A DNA stretch of 64,000 nt from the NCBI GenBank assembly GCA_029262515.1, contig JAJCZH010000005.1, forward strand, positions 1 through 64,000, given 5' to 3'. A model generated the notes under the pieces. That model had not been told where the DNA came from. It was given only the letters and a program-made list of their open reading frames with translations, and ran no database searches. This DNA comes from Deltaproteobacteria bacterium (lineage in GTDB: Bacteria; Desulfobacterota; GWC2-55-46; JADFVP01). Of this stretch, positions 38,248-46,191 are shown piece after piece. The position numbers were made by a program, and so were the translations under genes. Each line of letters begins with the position of its first letter. Within the stretch, counting starts at the first letter, position 1.

Positions 38248-39117
38248 ATCTGCCGTTTTGTGCTCTACCTCGGAACCGAGATAACAATCAGCTCTCTGGT
38301 GACGGAACCGACCCATTCTATAATTCACCAGTCTTATAACAGCAAAGAGGGTGAGGAGCCGCTAAACGGCGATGGTTTCGGCCTTGCGTGGTATGCTCCC
38401 CATCTGCCGGAAGAGCCGGCTCTTTTCAAGGCCGTTACTCCCGCATGGAACAACATGAACCTCTTAAGCCTCGCTCGCGTAACAAAGAGCAGCTGCATAC
38501 TGGCGCATGTTCGCGCCGCGACTCCGGGGCTTCCCGTAATTCAGCTCAACTGTCACCCGTTTGTTCGCGGTTCAATTTCGTTTATGCATAACGGCAAGGT
38601 GGGAGGTTTTGCGAAGATACGCAGACGTATTATAGAGCGCCTCTCGGACGCGGCATTCGAGTCGATCGAGGGCTCTACGGACTCCGAGTATGTCTTTGCG
38701 TTATTTCTCGACCAGTACTCGGCTCAGGACCAGGGACTTGCCAAGAGTGAGAGACTTGCCCGGGCCTTGGGCGCGACTATAAAAGAGGTGAACTCCATAG
38801 TAGACGAGGCCGGAATAGAGGATGCGTCGTTTCTGAACCTTGCGGTCGCCGACGGCACTTCGGCAGTCGTCTGCCGCTACGTAAGTTGCGGGTCCAAGAG
38901 GGCAAATACCCTCTATATCCATACCGGTTCGAGTTTCTCCTGTGTAGACGGTCTCTACACAATGGCGGAGCCGGACAAGGGTACCCACGCCGTTGTGGTG
39001 GCCTCTGAGCCGCTGGGAAGCAATTCGGAATGGACGGTCGTTCCGGAGAGCAGCATGGTCGTGATAGAATCTGGCACAGGTGTCGTGATGCGCCCTATTC
39101 AGGCCCCGCCAGCCTAA
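38248..39117 (+). CDS. Class II glutamine amidotransferase (YafJ/EgtC-like) with apparent ATC start
   Basis: Class II glutamine amidotransferases use the N-terminal Cys, residue 2 before Met removal, as nucleophile. Here the frame upstream of the first usual start (GTG 38260) reads ATC-TGC-CGT-TTT, i.e. (start)-Cys-Arg-Phe-Val-Leu-Tyr-Leu-Gly, matching the MCRF N-terminus I expect for this family. A perfect AGGAGGTG (38235-38242) precedes the ATC by five bases. Starting at the GTG would delete the catalytic Cys. Further motifs are NGDGFGLAWYAP, ILAHVRAATPG and FMHNGKVGGF. Length from the ATC is 289 aa. The amide acceptor is unknown. The alternative is an ATG-to-ATC mutation or base-call error. 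Confidence 0.88.
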   Translation: MCRFVLYLGTEITISSLVTEPTHSIIHQSYNSKEGEEPLNGDGFGLAWYAPHLPEEPALFKAVTPAWNNMNLLSLARVTKSSCILAHVRAATPGLPVIQLNCHPFVRGSISFMHNGKVGGFAKIRRRIIERLSDAAFESIEGSTDSEYVFALFLDQYSAQDQGLAKSERLARALGATIKEVNSIVDEAGIEDASFLNLAVADGTSAVVCRYVSCGSKRANTLYIHTGSSFSCVDGLYTMAEPDKGTHAVVVASEPLGSNSEWTVVPESSMVVIESGTGVVMRPIQAPPA

Positions 39118-39144
39118 GCTCTTCTGTCTATTCAGTTTTTTTTG

Positions 39145-39173
39145 TTGCACGTGATTATTAAAATCTGTAGAAT
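39145..39173 (+). promoter_or_regulatory. Putative promoter for the rubredoxin gene
   Basis: TTGCAC (39145-39150), 17 bases, TAGAAT (39168-39173). The -10 is good, the -35 weak. The start site would be near 39180, 37 bases before the gene. Confidence 0.4.
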
Positions 39174-39216
39174 AATAACTTAACCCCGGTAGAGAACCGT
39201 ATAGCAAAGAGGAAAT

Positions 39217-39351
39217 ATGGAAGAGAATAACAAGAAGCGCTGGCAGTGCATTGAGTGCGGTTATATTCATGAAGGCCCGGAGCCTCCGGATCCCTGTCCC
39301 GAGTGTTATGCTCCGAAGGACGCCTTCTTCGAAGTCGGTGCCGGGCAGTAG
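39217..39351 (+). CDS. Rubredoxin-like small protein (44 aa)
   Basis: Short ORF with the four-Cys iron site of rubredoxin: CIECGY near the N-terminus and CPECYAPKDAFFEV near the C-terminus. It has the size of the rubredoxin domain of rubrerythrin and not of a full 52-aa rubredoxin. AGAGGA at 39208-39213 is a good ribosome site. A rubrerythrin-like protein lacking this domain is encoded at 40951, so the two may work together in peroxide reduction (inference). Confidence 0.88.
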   Translation: MEENNKKRWQCIECGYIHEGPEPPDPCPECYAPKDAFFEVGAGQ

Positions 39352-39416
39352 GCCGGAGAAACCCGGAAAAATCATGATAAGACTTAGTAACGGCAAGGGA
39401 ATTACGGACGACAATA

Positions 39417-40598
39417 ATGAGTGGTGTCGATAGTCGCAAGAATAGAGGTATCAAAGAGCGGAGCATTGAGACCGAGGCCGGACCCTCTCCGGCAGAGTTG
39501 GAACTGATAGGCCGTATAGAGGCCGCGGGGCCTGTAAGCTTCGCTGATTTTATGGAGACCGCTCTTTACGCTGAGTCAGGCGGGTACTATAGCTCCAAGG
39601 AGGGGCGCTGGGGCAAAGAGGCCGACTACGTAACGTCTATAGATATAAGTCCCGCCTTCGCCAGAACGTTTGCGAAGCAGGTTTATGAGATGTGGCAGTT
39701 GATGCGCTGTCCGGGTACCTTCGGTCTGATAGAGGCGGGTGCGGGCAGGGGGTGGCTCGGTACCGGAATTCTGGATACTGTCGAGCAACTCTATCCGGAT
39801 CTCTTTAAGGTTCTCGATCTTACGCTCGTTGACAGGAGTCTGGCAGAGCTTTCCGGGAGTACGGAAGACGGACGGGTACGGCGCCTTAGCGGGCTTGAAG
39901 AGTTAGAGCCCGTACCCTTCGGCGTTATAATATCGAATGAGCTTATAGACAGCTTTCCGGTCCACAGGCTGCTCTTTGAAGATGGCGGGTTTAAAGAGGT
40001 CTTTGTCGATTACACGGATGGGGCCTTCAAGGAGGTTCTTAAAGAGCCCTCTGACGAGAGGCTGGTCGAGTACCTGAAACCTTTTGAGTTGATTGAGAGC
40101 CAGAGGGTCGAGGTGAACCTCGAGGCGGCAAAGTGGCTTGAGAGAGCGGTCACTTGCATAGAGGCCGGTTTCGTAATAACAATCGATTACGGGCTTCCCG
40201 CCTCCGAGCTCTATGCCCCGGGCAGGCCCTCTACGCTTATGTGTCACAAACGCCATACGCTCAACGATAACCCGTATACGAATGTAGGGTTGCAGGATAT
40301 TACGACTCATGTAGATTTTACCGGTATGGTCGAGGCCGGGCGCGGTCTGGGTCTTGAGTTGACCGGTTTTACCACGCAGAAGAACTTTCTCATAGGCGCC
40401 GGGGTGCTCGAAGAGTTGAGGCAGGTTACCGGCCTTGAGTCCGATGAGGTCGATAAAGTAAAGCACAACCGCTCGATTCAAGAGTTGATAATGCCGGGAG
40501 GCATGGGTGATACATTCAAGGTGCTGGTTCAGCACAAGGGGCTGGAGCGCCCGGAGCTAAAAGGCTTTGAGTTCAAGGAGATGAGCAAGTACCTCTGA
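39417..40598 (+). CDS. MidA/NDUFAF7-family SAM-dependent methyltransferase (DUF185)
   Basis: A 393-aa protein of the COG1565 family; the mitochondrial member NDUFAF7 methylates an arginine of a complex I subunit. Signatures are FMETALYAESGGYYSS, the SAM-binding stretch GLIEAGAGRGWLGTGIL, IISNELIDSFPVHRL, and DYGLPASELYAPGRPSTLMC. No strong ribosome site is seen at the ATG at 39417. The bacterial substrate is not known. Confidence 0.9.
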   Translation: MSGVDSRKNRGIKERSIETEAGPSPAELELIGRIEAAGPVSFADFMETALYAESGGYYSSKEGRWGKEADYVTSIDISPAFARTFAKQVYEMWQLMRCPGTFGLIEAGAGRGWLGTGILDTVEQLYPDLFKVLDLTLVDRSLAELSGSTEDGRVRRLSGLEELEPVPFGVIISNELIDSFPVHRLLFEDGGFKEVFVDYTDGAFKEVLKEPSDERLVEYLKPFELIESQRVEVNLEAAKWLERAVTCIEAGFVITIDYGLPASELYAPGRPSTLMCHKRHTLNDNPYTNVGLQDITTHVDFTGMVEAGRGLGLELTGFTTQKNFLIGAGVLEELRQVTGLESDEVDKVKHNRSIQELIMPGGMGDTFKVLVQHKGLERPELKGFEFKEMSKYL

Positions 40599-40706
40599 AG
40601 CGGCCCGTGTCGTTAGCACGGCCCGAAGCGTTTCCGGGCCCGTATTTGAGAGTTGTGTGGCGTAATAACGCCTGAAGAGCATGCGGAAAGTTCTAATGGA
40701 GGCGGT

Positions 40707-40892
40707 ATGACTAAAGAGAATGAAGATAAGAAGCAAGTTGGTAAGAGCGAAGAGGGTAAAGAGAAGCCGCACGTCTGTTCTGTCTGCGCCCGTCCGTCTG
40801 AGACCGTGATCTGTCTCCATTGCGAGACAAAGATACGCGCTGAGGCTTATGAGCACAAGCATGATGTAGAGAAAGCCGGTAAAATCGATTGA
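40707..40892 (+). CDS. Small zinc-ribbon protein (61 aa)
   Basis: The C-terminal half carries CSVCARPSETVICLHCETKI, two CxxC knuckles that should bind zinc; the N-terminal half is Lys/Glu-rich. GGAGGCGG lies directly before the ATG at 40707. Similar short proteins are found in Deltaproteobacteria without known role. It is followed after 58 bases by the rubrerythrin-like gene. Confidence 0.75.
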   Translation: MTKENEDKKQVGKSEEGKEKPHVCSVCARPSETVICLHCETKIRAEAYEHKHDVEKAGKID

Positions 40893-40950
40893 CCGGGTAG
40901 GAAGTAAGACGTTTTAGGTGCTTTGAACCTCTATTGAAAGGTGGTTTATC

Positions 40951-41490
40951 ATGGTTGAAAATTCTAGTCGTATACTGGTAGAGCTTGAGACAGCTAGAAA
41001 GACAGAGATGACCGGTTACTTCTTCTACATGGTGGCGGCTGAGATGATTGAAGACAATAAAGGGCGTACGGTATTCGAGAGCCTCGCAGCAGATGAGCTT
41101 CAACATATGGATGTTATCGCTACTATAGTCGACTCCGTCAAGGACGGTCTCGGCTGGATGACGTACGAAGAGGCTCTGGAGAAGAGCGATGGCAAGGCCG
41201 AGCCGCTTGCGATATTCAAGGACGAGAACGAGATGATAGACCGGCTCAACGAGAACCAGACCGACCTCAATGCCATTCATATCGGTATTGAGTCGGAAGA
41301 GGCGGCGATAAAATCGTATACCGCGCTGCTCAAAGAGGCCGAGACACCTGCTGAGAGGGTGGTTCTGACCAGTCTGCTGGAGATGGAGAAGCATCATCTG
41401 AAGCTCTTGCGCTGGGAGGGCGAGTCTATAGCCAAAGACGGCTTCTGGTGCGGCAATATGGAGTTCAGTGTTGAACAGGAAAGGGATTGA
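40951..41490 (+). CDS. Rubrerythrin-like ferritin-family diiron protein
   Basis: A 179-aa four-helix protein. Diiron ligands are suggested by LETARKTEMTGYFFYMVAAE, ADELQHMDVI, ESEEAAIKSY and LLEMEKHHLKLL (ExxH patterns). It lacks the C-terminal rubredoxin domain of classical rubrerythrin; a separate rubredoxin is encoded 1.6 kb upstream. Role in peroxide or oxygen defence is inferred from the family. The 3' end carries one copy of a 16-bp tandem repeat and overlaps the second copy. Confidence 0.86.
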   Translation: MVENSSRILVELETARKTEMTGYFFYMVAAEMIEDNKGRTVFESLAADELQHMDVIATIVDSVKDGLGWMTYEEALEKSDGKAEPLAIFKDENEMIDRLNENQTDLNAIHIGIESEEAAIKSYTALLKEAETPAERVVLTSLLEMEKHHLKLLRWEGESIAKDGFWCGNMEFSVEQERD

Positions 41491-41502
41491 ACAGGAAAGG
41501 GA
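41471..41502 (+). repeat. Perfect 16-bp tandem duplication at a gene junction
   Basis: TTGAACAGGAAAGGGA occurs at 41471-41486 and again at 41487-41502. The first copy codes the end of the rubrerythrin-like protein; the second contains its stop codon and provides the AAAGGGA ribosome site of the next gene. Confidence 0.95.
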
Positions 41503-41507
41503 TCGAG

Positions 41508-42689
41508 ATGTATTCAGCTATAGTGATAGGGCTCGGCCCGGCCGGCTCAACTGCGGCGCATACACTTGCTAACGCCGGTTTAAAAGTAATAGCCTTCGAG
41601 AAGGAGACCTTCCCGAGGTATAAGTCGTGCGGCGGCTGCATCTCCACAAAGGTGGAGGGACTTTTTGATTTCGATATATCGGGTGTCGTGGAAAAGACGA
41701 TCAAGGGTGGCCAGTTTACCTATAAGTCGGCGCGCCCAATGGATATCATTTCCGAGCGCACGGTCGGTTACAATGTTATGCGCGACAGGTTCGACCATCT
41801 TTTAGTAGAAGAGGCCGCCAGAGCCGGGGCCGAGATCGTAGAAGGGTGCAAGGTCAAGGCGGTAGCAGACAGGGGTACCCATGTTGAGGTGACGGTGGAT
41901 TCCGGTGAAACCTATTCGGCAAGTTTTGTTATCGGCGCCGACGGCGCCTCCGGTTTTACCGGCAGGGAGGTCTTCGGGCTCAACCCCAAAGAGTCGGCGG
42001 TCTCTATAACCGCCGAGGTGGAGTATGACGCTTCCGCTATAGTGGAGAATGTCGAGGAGAAGCTCTTTATCGATTTCGGAACGGTGCCATGGGGCTATGG
42101 CTGGGTCTTTCCGAAGGACAGGTACCTCTCCGTGGGAATGGCTGGGGAGATAAGGCATATGGGTTCGACCATCAAGCGGCACTTCGAAGAGTTTGTTACC
42201 TCGCACCCGCTTCTGAAGAGTTTTGAGATCACGGAGCGCGTCGGCTGGACGGTCCCGATCTTCTACGACGAGAAGAAGGAACTCTTTAAGGGAAGGGTGC
42301 TGCTTGCAGGCGATACCGGCCACCTGGTCGATCCCTTTTTAGGCGAGGGCATCTACTACGCGGTGCTTACGGGCAGGGCTGCGGCAAGGTCGGTGGCGGA
42401 GTGCATTGGCGCGGGGCATTCGGATCTCTCCGGATACCAGCGCTGGCTCAATACGGAACTGCTTCCAGAGTTCGTCTCAGCAGAGAAGATCGCTAATCTT
42501 ATCTACAGGTACCCGCGCCTCTGGTTCTCTATACTTGAGAAGGATACCGATATAATGATGAGGTATTATGACGTCATACGGGGCGAAGAGTCGGCGGAGG
42601 TCTTCTATAACTGGGTATTCTCTAAAGTGAAGTCCAAGCCGTGGAAGATGTTAAAGAGGTGGGTGGACTCGAGGCTTATGCCTGCCTGA
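41508..42689 (+). CDS. Geranylgeranyl reductase family FAD oxidoreductase
   Basis: A 393-aa flavoprotein. The N-terminal FAD-binding motif is AIVIGLGPAGSTAAHTLANA, followed by FPRYKSCGGCIS, the middle motif VIGADGASG, and VLLAGDTGHLVDPFLGEGIY, all typical of the geranylgeranyl reductase subfamily. Such enzymes reduce isoprenoid double bonds (lipids, quinones, chlorophyll side chains); the substrate here is unknown. The ATG at 41508 has AAAGGGA upstream; TTG 41487 is in frame and lies within the tandem repeat. Confidence 0.9.
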   Translation: MYSAIVIGLGPAGSTAAHTLANAGLKVIAFEKETFPRYKSCGGCISTKVEGLFDFDISGVVEKTIKGGQFTYKSARPMDIISERTVGYNVMRDRFDHLLVEEAARAGAEIVEGCKVKAVADRGTHVEVTVDSGETYSASFVIGADGASGFTGREVFGLNPKESAVSITAEVEYDASAIVENVEEKLFIDFGTVPWGYGWVFPKDRYLSVGMAGEIRHMGSTIKRHFEEFVTSHPLLKSFEITERVGWTVPIFYDEKKELFKGRVLLAGDTGHLVDPFLGEGIYYAVLTGRAAARSVAECIGAGHSDLSGYQRWLNTELLPEFVSAEKIANLIYRYPRLWFSILEKDTDIMMRYYDVIRGEESAEVFYNWVFSKVKSKPWKMLKRWVDSRLMPA

Positions 42690-42693
42690 ATAT

Positions 42694-42720
42694 TTGTGAC
42701 CTTTATCTGTTTTTTATAAT
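42694..42720 (+). promoter_or_regulatory. Putative promoter for the PDZ gene
   Basis: Perfect TATAAT at 42715-42720 with TTGTGA at 42694-42699, spacing 15 (short). The start site would be about 45 bases before the PDZ gene. Confidence 0.35.
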
Positions 42721-42771
42721 TTTTTTGTCCGGTTGTCTCCAGTTATTTATAAACGGTGTTCGGGTACTGAT

Positions 42772-43653
42772 ATGTCCCTACTTTTTAACAGGCGTTCTTC
42801 AAGGGCTCTGCTCTACCCTCTTTTATGCCTATTTCTGCTATCTCCTCTTTTTTCTGCTACCCTGTATGCAGAGGTAGAGGGCGCGGAGGTGATAAGCACG
42901 GGTTCTGAGAGGTCGTGGTTAGGGCTTACGACCAGAGAACTCGATGAGTATACCGCCCGTATGCTTGCGATAGATCCGGGCGAGTTCAAGGGGCTTGTGG
43001 TGATAGACGTTATCAGGGGCGGCCCGGCGGACGAGTCCGGTATCGCCAGGGGCGACGTAATACTGAGCATAGACGATAAAGAGATACCGGGTTATGAAGA
43101 CTTTAAGGTCTGGCTCAATGAACTCGATATAGGTTCGACGCTGAAGCTGCTTGTCGACAAAGGCGGCACCGTAAAGGATATTCTTGTAACACTCGGAAGC
43201 ATGCCTGCATGGCCTGAAGGGGCTGACTCCTTTGCTGTTGGAATGAAGGGTAATGGCACGTACTCCGATGAACTCCACGCCTACTACTGGATGGGTGAGG
43301 CGCAGCAGTACGACTATTTCTACTCGGTCGCCATGGGCGGACTCGACCTTACCCCGAAGCAGCGAAGAGAGGCTCGCAGTATCATGAGCTCTTATGAAAA
43401 GAAGATGCTCAGGTACTCGGCCGACATCAATGTAGCCGAGGTGGAACTGAGAGAGAGACTCGAAGACGAACCGGTCAGACTTAAAGAGGTTCGTGAAAAG
43501 ATCTCAGACATCGCCCGGAAAAGAACGGAGCTCAGGTACCTGAGGGTAAAGACACATGTCAGTTTTAAAAAACTTTTAACCGGCAAACAGCAGAGGCTTG
43601 TCGACGAGTTCATCTCCGTAAGGGGTGGTCGCAGGTACTCCATAAGCGATTGA
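42772..43653 (+). CDS. Exported PDZ protein with Spy/CpxP-like C-terminal region
   Basis: From the ATG at 42772 a signal peptide (LLYPLLCLFLLSPLFSATLYA) leads to a PDZ domain at about residues 35-130 with GLVVIDVIRGGPADESGIAR and GDVILSIDDKEIPGYEDF. The last 110 residues are a helical region with LTPKQRREARSIMSSYEKKM and LRERLEDEPV, ending LTGKQQRLVDEFI, the LTxxQ-type pattern of periplasmic Spy/CpxP/heavy-metal-sensing proteins. Length 293 aa. A PDZ module that binds protein ends plus a Spy-like chaperone module suggests a periplasmic stress or folding role (inference). The extra upstream residues of the longer frame (TTG 42733) are unlikely. Confidence 0.8.
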   Translation: MSLLFNRRSSRALLYPLLCLFLLSPLFSATLYAEVEGAEVISTGSERSWLGLTTRELDEYTARMLAIDPGEFKGLVVIDVIRGGPADESGIARGDVILSIDDKEIPGYEDFKVWLNELDIGSTLKLLVDKGGTVKDILVTLGSMPAWPEGADSFAVGMKGNGTYSDELHAYYWMGEAQQYDYFYSVAMGGLDLTPKQRREARSIMSSYEKKMLRYSADINVAEVELRERLEDEPVRLKEVREKISDIARKRTELRYLRVKTHVSFKKLLTGKQQRLVDEFISVRGGRRYSISD

Positions 43654-43737
43654 GCCTGTCTCGATTTATTATAATTTCTAATGTTGTCCGCCCTTGTTGT
43701 ACTTATACGGCTTAAGAGCGGAATAAGGAGTTGTTAT

Positions 43738-44148
43738 ATGGCAATAGAGTGGAGTCCAAAGATATCTACCGGAATTGACTGGCAGGACCGGCAGCACAAA
43801 GAGCTGTTCCACAGGATCAACAGCCTTCTGGACGCCATGACCGTAGGGCTCGGCAAGGAAGAGGTGCAGAGGCTCTTCTCCTTCCTCGACGAATATATAG
43901 TTATCCATTTCGATGCCGAGGAGCAAGCGATGCATAAGTACGATTATCCAGATATGCTCTCGCACCTTGAGGAGCATACGCACTTTATTGATGACGTTGC
44001 CACGCTGAAAGAGGAGGCGAGGGAAGATTCGGTAACAACAACGCATATTATAAAGGTGCAGAGCCGCGTTGTGGACTGGTTGATGAACCACATATGTACC
44101 GTGGACAAGAAGCTCGGAAAGTTCATCAAGGATCCTCAAAAGGTCTAG
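43738..44148 (+). CDS. Bacteriohemerythrin
   Basis: Non-haem diiron oxygen-binding protein. The ligand set is visible: His in DRQHKELFHRIN, HFDAEEQAMH (HxxxE), HLEEHTHF and HICTVDKKLG (HxxxxD). The ATG at 43738 has TAAGGAG upstream and gives 136 aa, the standard length; an upstream start at 43681 is not needed. A terminator follows. It probably stores or senses oxygen in a mostly anaerobic or microaerophilic cell. Confidence 0.94.
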   Translation: MAIEWSPKISTGIDWQDRQHKELFHRINSLLDAMTVGLGKEEVQRLFSFLDEYIVIHFDAEEQAMHKYDYPDMLSHLEEHTHFIDDVATLKEEAREDSVTTTHIIKVQSRVVDWLMNHICTVDKKLGKFIKDPQKV

Positions 44149-44221
44149 GTTCGCGTAGCTTTTTCCAATGCTTATTACCCGGTAGTATCTCTACTGCTAT
44201 ATTTTTATACAGATTGTTTTT

Positions 44222-44256
44222 GGGGGGCTTGCAGACTGCAAGTCCCCTCTTTTTTT
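44222..44256 (+). terminator. Terminator after hemerythrin
   Basis: Stem GGGGGCTTGCAG (44223-44234) with CTGCAAGTCCCC (44236-44247), one G-T pair, then a run of T from 44250. It shares the GGGGCTTG core with terminators at 50841, 54331 and 54787. Confidence 0.85.
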
Positions 44257-44290
44257 TGCCCGACAGACCGATGCTTCCGTCCTGAACGAA

Positions 44291-44332
44291 CAGAGACCCC
44301 GCAGGCCATACTTCTTGCCTGCGGGGTCTCTG
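44291..44332 (-). terminator. Terminator after the PEP-CTERM gene at 44359
   Basis: Perfect 16-bp stem 44291-44306 and 44317-44332 (core GACCCCGCAGGC) with a 10-base loop; on the minus strand it is followed by TTCGTT. Confidence 0.8.
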
Positions 44333-44358
44333 TCTAGCTCGGTTGTACAGAAGTGTTG

Positions 44359-44955
44359 TTACACGTTAAACCTTCTCCTCACAAACCCGAGGCCCCCTAA
44401 CCCGACGAGACCGCTTCCGAGAAGCAGAAGCACTCCGGGTTCCGGTATCGGGGCGACTCCGTCGTTGCCGTTGGTGTCGTTCAGTGCCAGAGAGTTTGTG
44501 TTGAGAGTGTCGGGCAGAAACCACGTGATATTCACATTGTAGTAGTACGGTGAAGTCCAGTCCGCCGGCTGTTGAGGCGTACCCGTGGTAACCTCATTGG
44601 CGAATGTCATCTCTACGCTATATGTGTTATCAGCAGCATCTCCGGATAACGTATACTCCCTTGTGCCGTCGTTCAATACAAAGTCTATTATATCACCGCC
44701 CTGGAAATTCGTAAGACTGGAACTTCCAAGCGAGTAGACTGTTGTACCTCCATTTAAATAGTAACCGTAGGTATAACCAGTGGTGTAAGCGACGCTCATA
44801 ATGTTTACGTCTACCCCACCATCGGCGTCGCCGTCGATAGCTATTATTGAATCTCCACCCAGAGTAAGCGCCCCGGCCATTGCCGGCATCATTAACAATG
44901 CGACAAAGAGCAGACAGCTTACTGTCAGAATGGATATTTTCCTCAGTTCGTACAT
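44359..44955 (-). CDS. PEP-CTERM sorting-domain exported protein
   Basis: A 198-aa exported protein: signal peptide with core LLFVALLMMPAMAGA, a Gly/Asp/Thr/Tyr-rich beta-type body, and a C-terminal PEP-CTERM tail (PIPEPGVLLLLGSGLVGLGG then a basic FVRRRFNV end). PEP-CTERM proteins are processed by exosortase (EpsH) and usually end up in the extracellular matrix; no exosortase gene lies in this window. The body shows no further domain I can name. It lies 89 bases downstream of a second PEP-CTERM gene in the same direction. Confidence 0.88.
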   Translation of the reverse strand: MYELRKISILTVSCLLFVALLMMPAMAGALTLGGDSIIAIDGDADGGVDVNIMSVAYTTGYTYGYYLNGGTTVYSLGSSSLTNFQGGDIIDFVLNDGTREYTLSGDAADNTYSVEMTFANEVTTGTPQQPADWTSPYYYNVNITWFLPDTLNTNSLALNDTNGNDGVAPIPEPGVLLLLGSGLVGLGGLGFVRRRFNV

Positions 44956-44979
44956 TCCTTTTTATCCTGTCTTACGGTA

Positions 44980-45026
44980 GTAAGTAAGCACTCTAGTGTT
45001 ACATACCGGTTGAGGTTCTTACTTAC
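44980..45026. promoter_or_regulatory. Inverted repeat between the two PEP-CTERM genes
   Basis: GTAAGTAAG (44980-44988) and CTTACTTAC (45018-45026) are exact complements 29 bases apart, in the leader of the 44359 gene. It could be an operator or an RNA structure; I cannot tell which. Confidence 0.4.
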
Positions 45027-45044
45027 GGTTTAACTCCAGATACG

Positions 45045-45611
45045 CTACTTCTTGATCTTTCTTCTTATGAACCCTAGCCCTGCAAGACCGCTTCCGAGAA
45101 GAAGCAGAGTGGAAGGTTCCGGCACGGCAGAGACTCCATCGAGTTCAACGCCTGGGGTGCCTGTGGGTGGTCCGCCCAGTGAACTGGTAAGAACCATATT
45201 GTCCAGAAGTCTTACGTTTACCGTATTACGCGCCACGTTGTCGGTGAACCTGAAACGCATCAGCCAGTCATCGTTGTCGAGGCTGATCGGGTCTACCACG
45301 TGCCTTACCGCAGTGTCAAATATAGCATTATCAACGGTAAAGGTAAAGCTCGCATACGGGTCTGGTGTAGCCTGGTCGAAACTGAGACCGATCCAGAAGT
45401 GCGTAGTCGAAGCACCAATGTTAAATGACCAGTCATTTGCGCCAAGGCTGCCAGGTGTTGCGCTTTCCGGGTGAATCTGTGTAGGTGAGCCCTGCGCCAA
45501 ATTGTCGGCCTCGAGCTGGCCAAGGCTGTAGGTCAGCGCGTGTACATTCGGTACGAGCGCAAACAACATAAACAGAACTACAGCTGACACTCCAGTCTTT
45601 GTTTTTGCCAT
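45045..45611 (-). CDS. PEP-CTERM sorting-domain exported protein
   Basis: The ATG at 45611 has AAAGGAGGAG right before it and gives 188 aa; the frame continues upstream to 45740 without support. A signal peptide (VSAVVLFMLFALVPNVHA) is followed by a beta-rich body with alternating Thr/Asp/Asn/Phe residues and a PEP-CTERM tail: VPEPSTLLLLGSGLAGLGF and then IRRKIKK. Probably cell-surface or matrix located. Likely co-transcribed with the next PEP-CTERM gene. Confidence 0.88.
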   Translation of the reverse strand: MAKTKTGVSAVVLFMLFALVPNVHALTYSLGQLEADNLAQGSPTQIHPESATPGSLGANDWSFNIGASTTHFWIGLSFDQATPDPYASFTFTVDNAIFDTAVRHVVDPISLDNDDWLMRFRFTDNVARNTVNVRLLDNMVLTSSLGGPPTGTPGVELDGVSAVPEPSTLLLLGSGLAGLGFIRRKIKK

Positions 45612-46191
45612 ATCTCCTCCTTTTACTCCTCCCTGATTGTTAGTGTTGCACACGTTAGTACCGGGTGGATGGTTAAAACAACAGTACCGGTACCGTAAAA
45701 AAACTTTAAATATGCTCTTGATCCTGCTTGGCAGGATCAAAGGGGCAAAATATTAAAATTTCTTAATGCACAGAGTATTAATGCACAAAGCATGCCATTA
45801 CTACGTATGCGCCTTAAAGGTCTGTTTTGTCTTGCAAAAACATACAACACCTTGAGAAGTTTTATTTACATATATGTGAGAAGTGTAAAAAATATAACTA
45901 CATGCAGTGCTATAAAGGATGCTATGCTTCACGAAAAGCTTTTAGATTCAGTGTGTTACGGGGAATATTGAGATGTGTAAAAAAACTCAACACCACTTTA
46001 TAGATAGGTCACTAAAAAATCAAAACCGTTTTAATGCCTATCTCTGTAGGTTGTGTGAGAAAAGAGGTTACTTGTTATCGCCGTTATATATTTAATTTGA
46101 GACTTCGAGTACTCTGTTTTTGAGTGTTATTATAGGTAGGCCCGATACCCTGGAGTTTGGTAATGATAGAAGAAAGGGAGGTACCACGTGA
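45612..46191. other. AT-rich divergent intergenic region
   Basis: About 580 bases between the divergent PEP-CTERM and peroxiredoxin-like genes. It includes a palindrome GATCCTGC-CAAG-type hairpin near 45720-45740 (TTGATCCTGC / GCAGGATCAA). I see no gene or convincing -24/-12 promoter. Confidence 0.5.

Noticed and set aside
38260-39117. GTG 38260 as start of the amidotransferase
   Set aside because: It removes the catalytic Cys and has the ribosome site 20 bases away.
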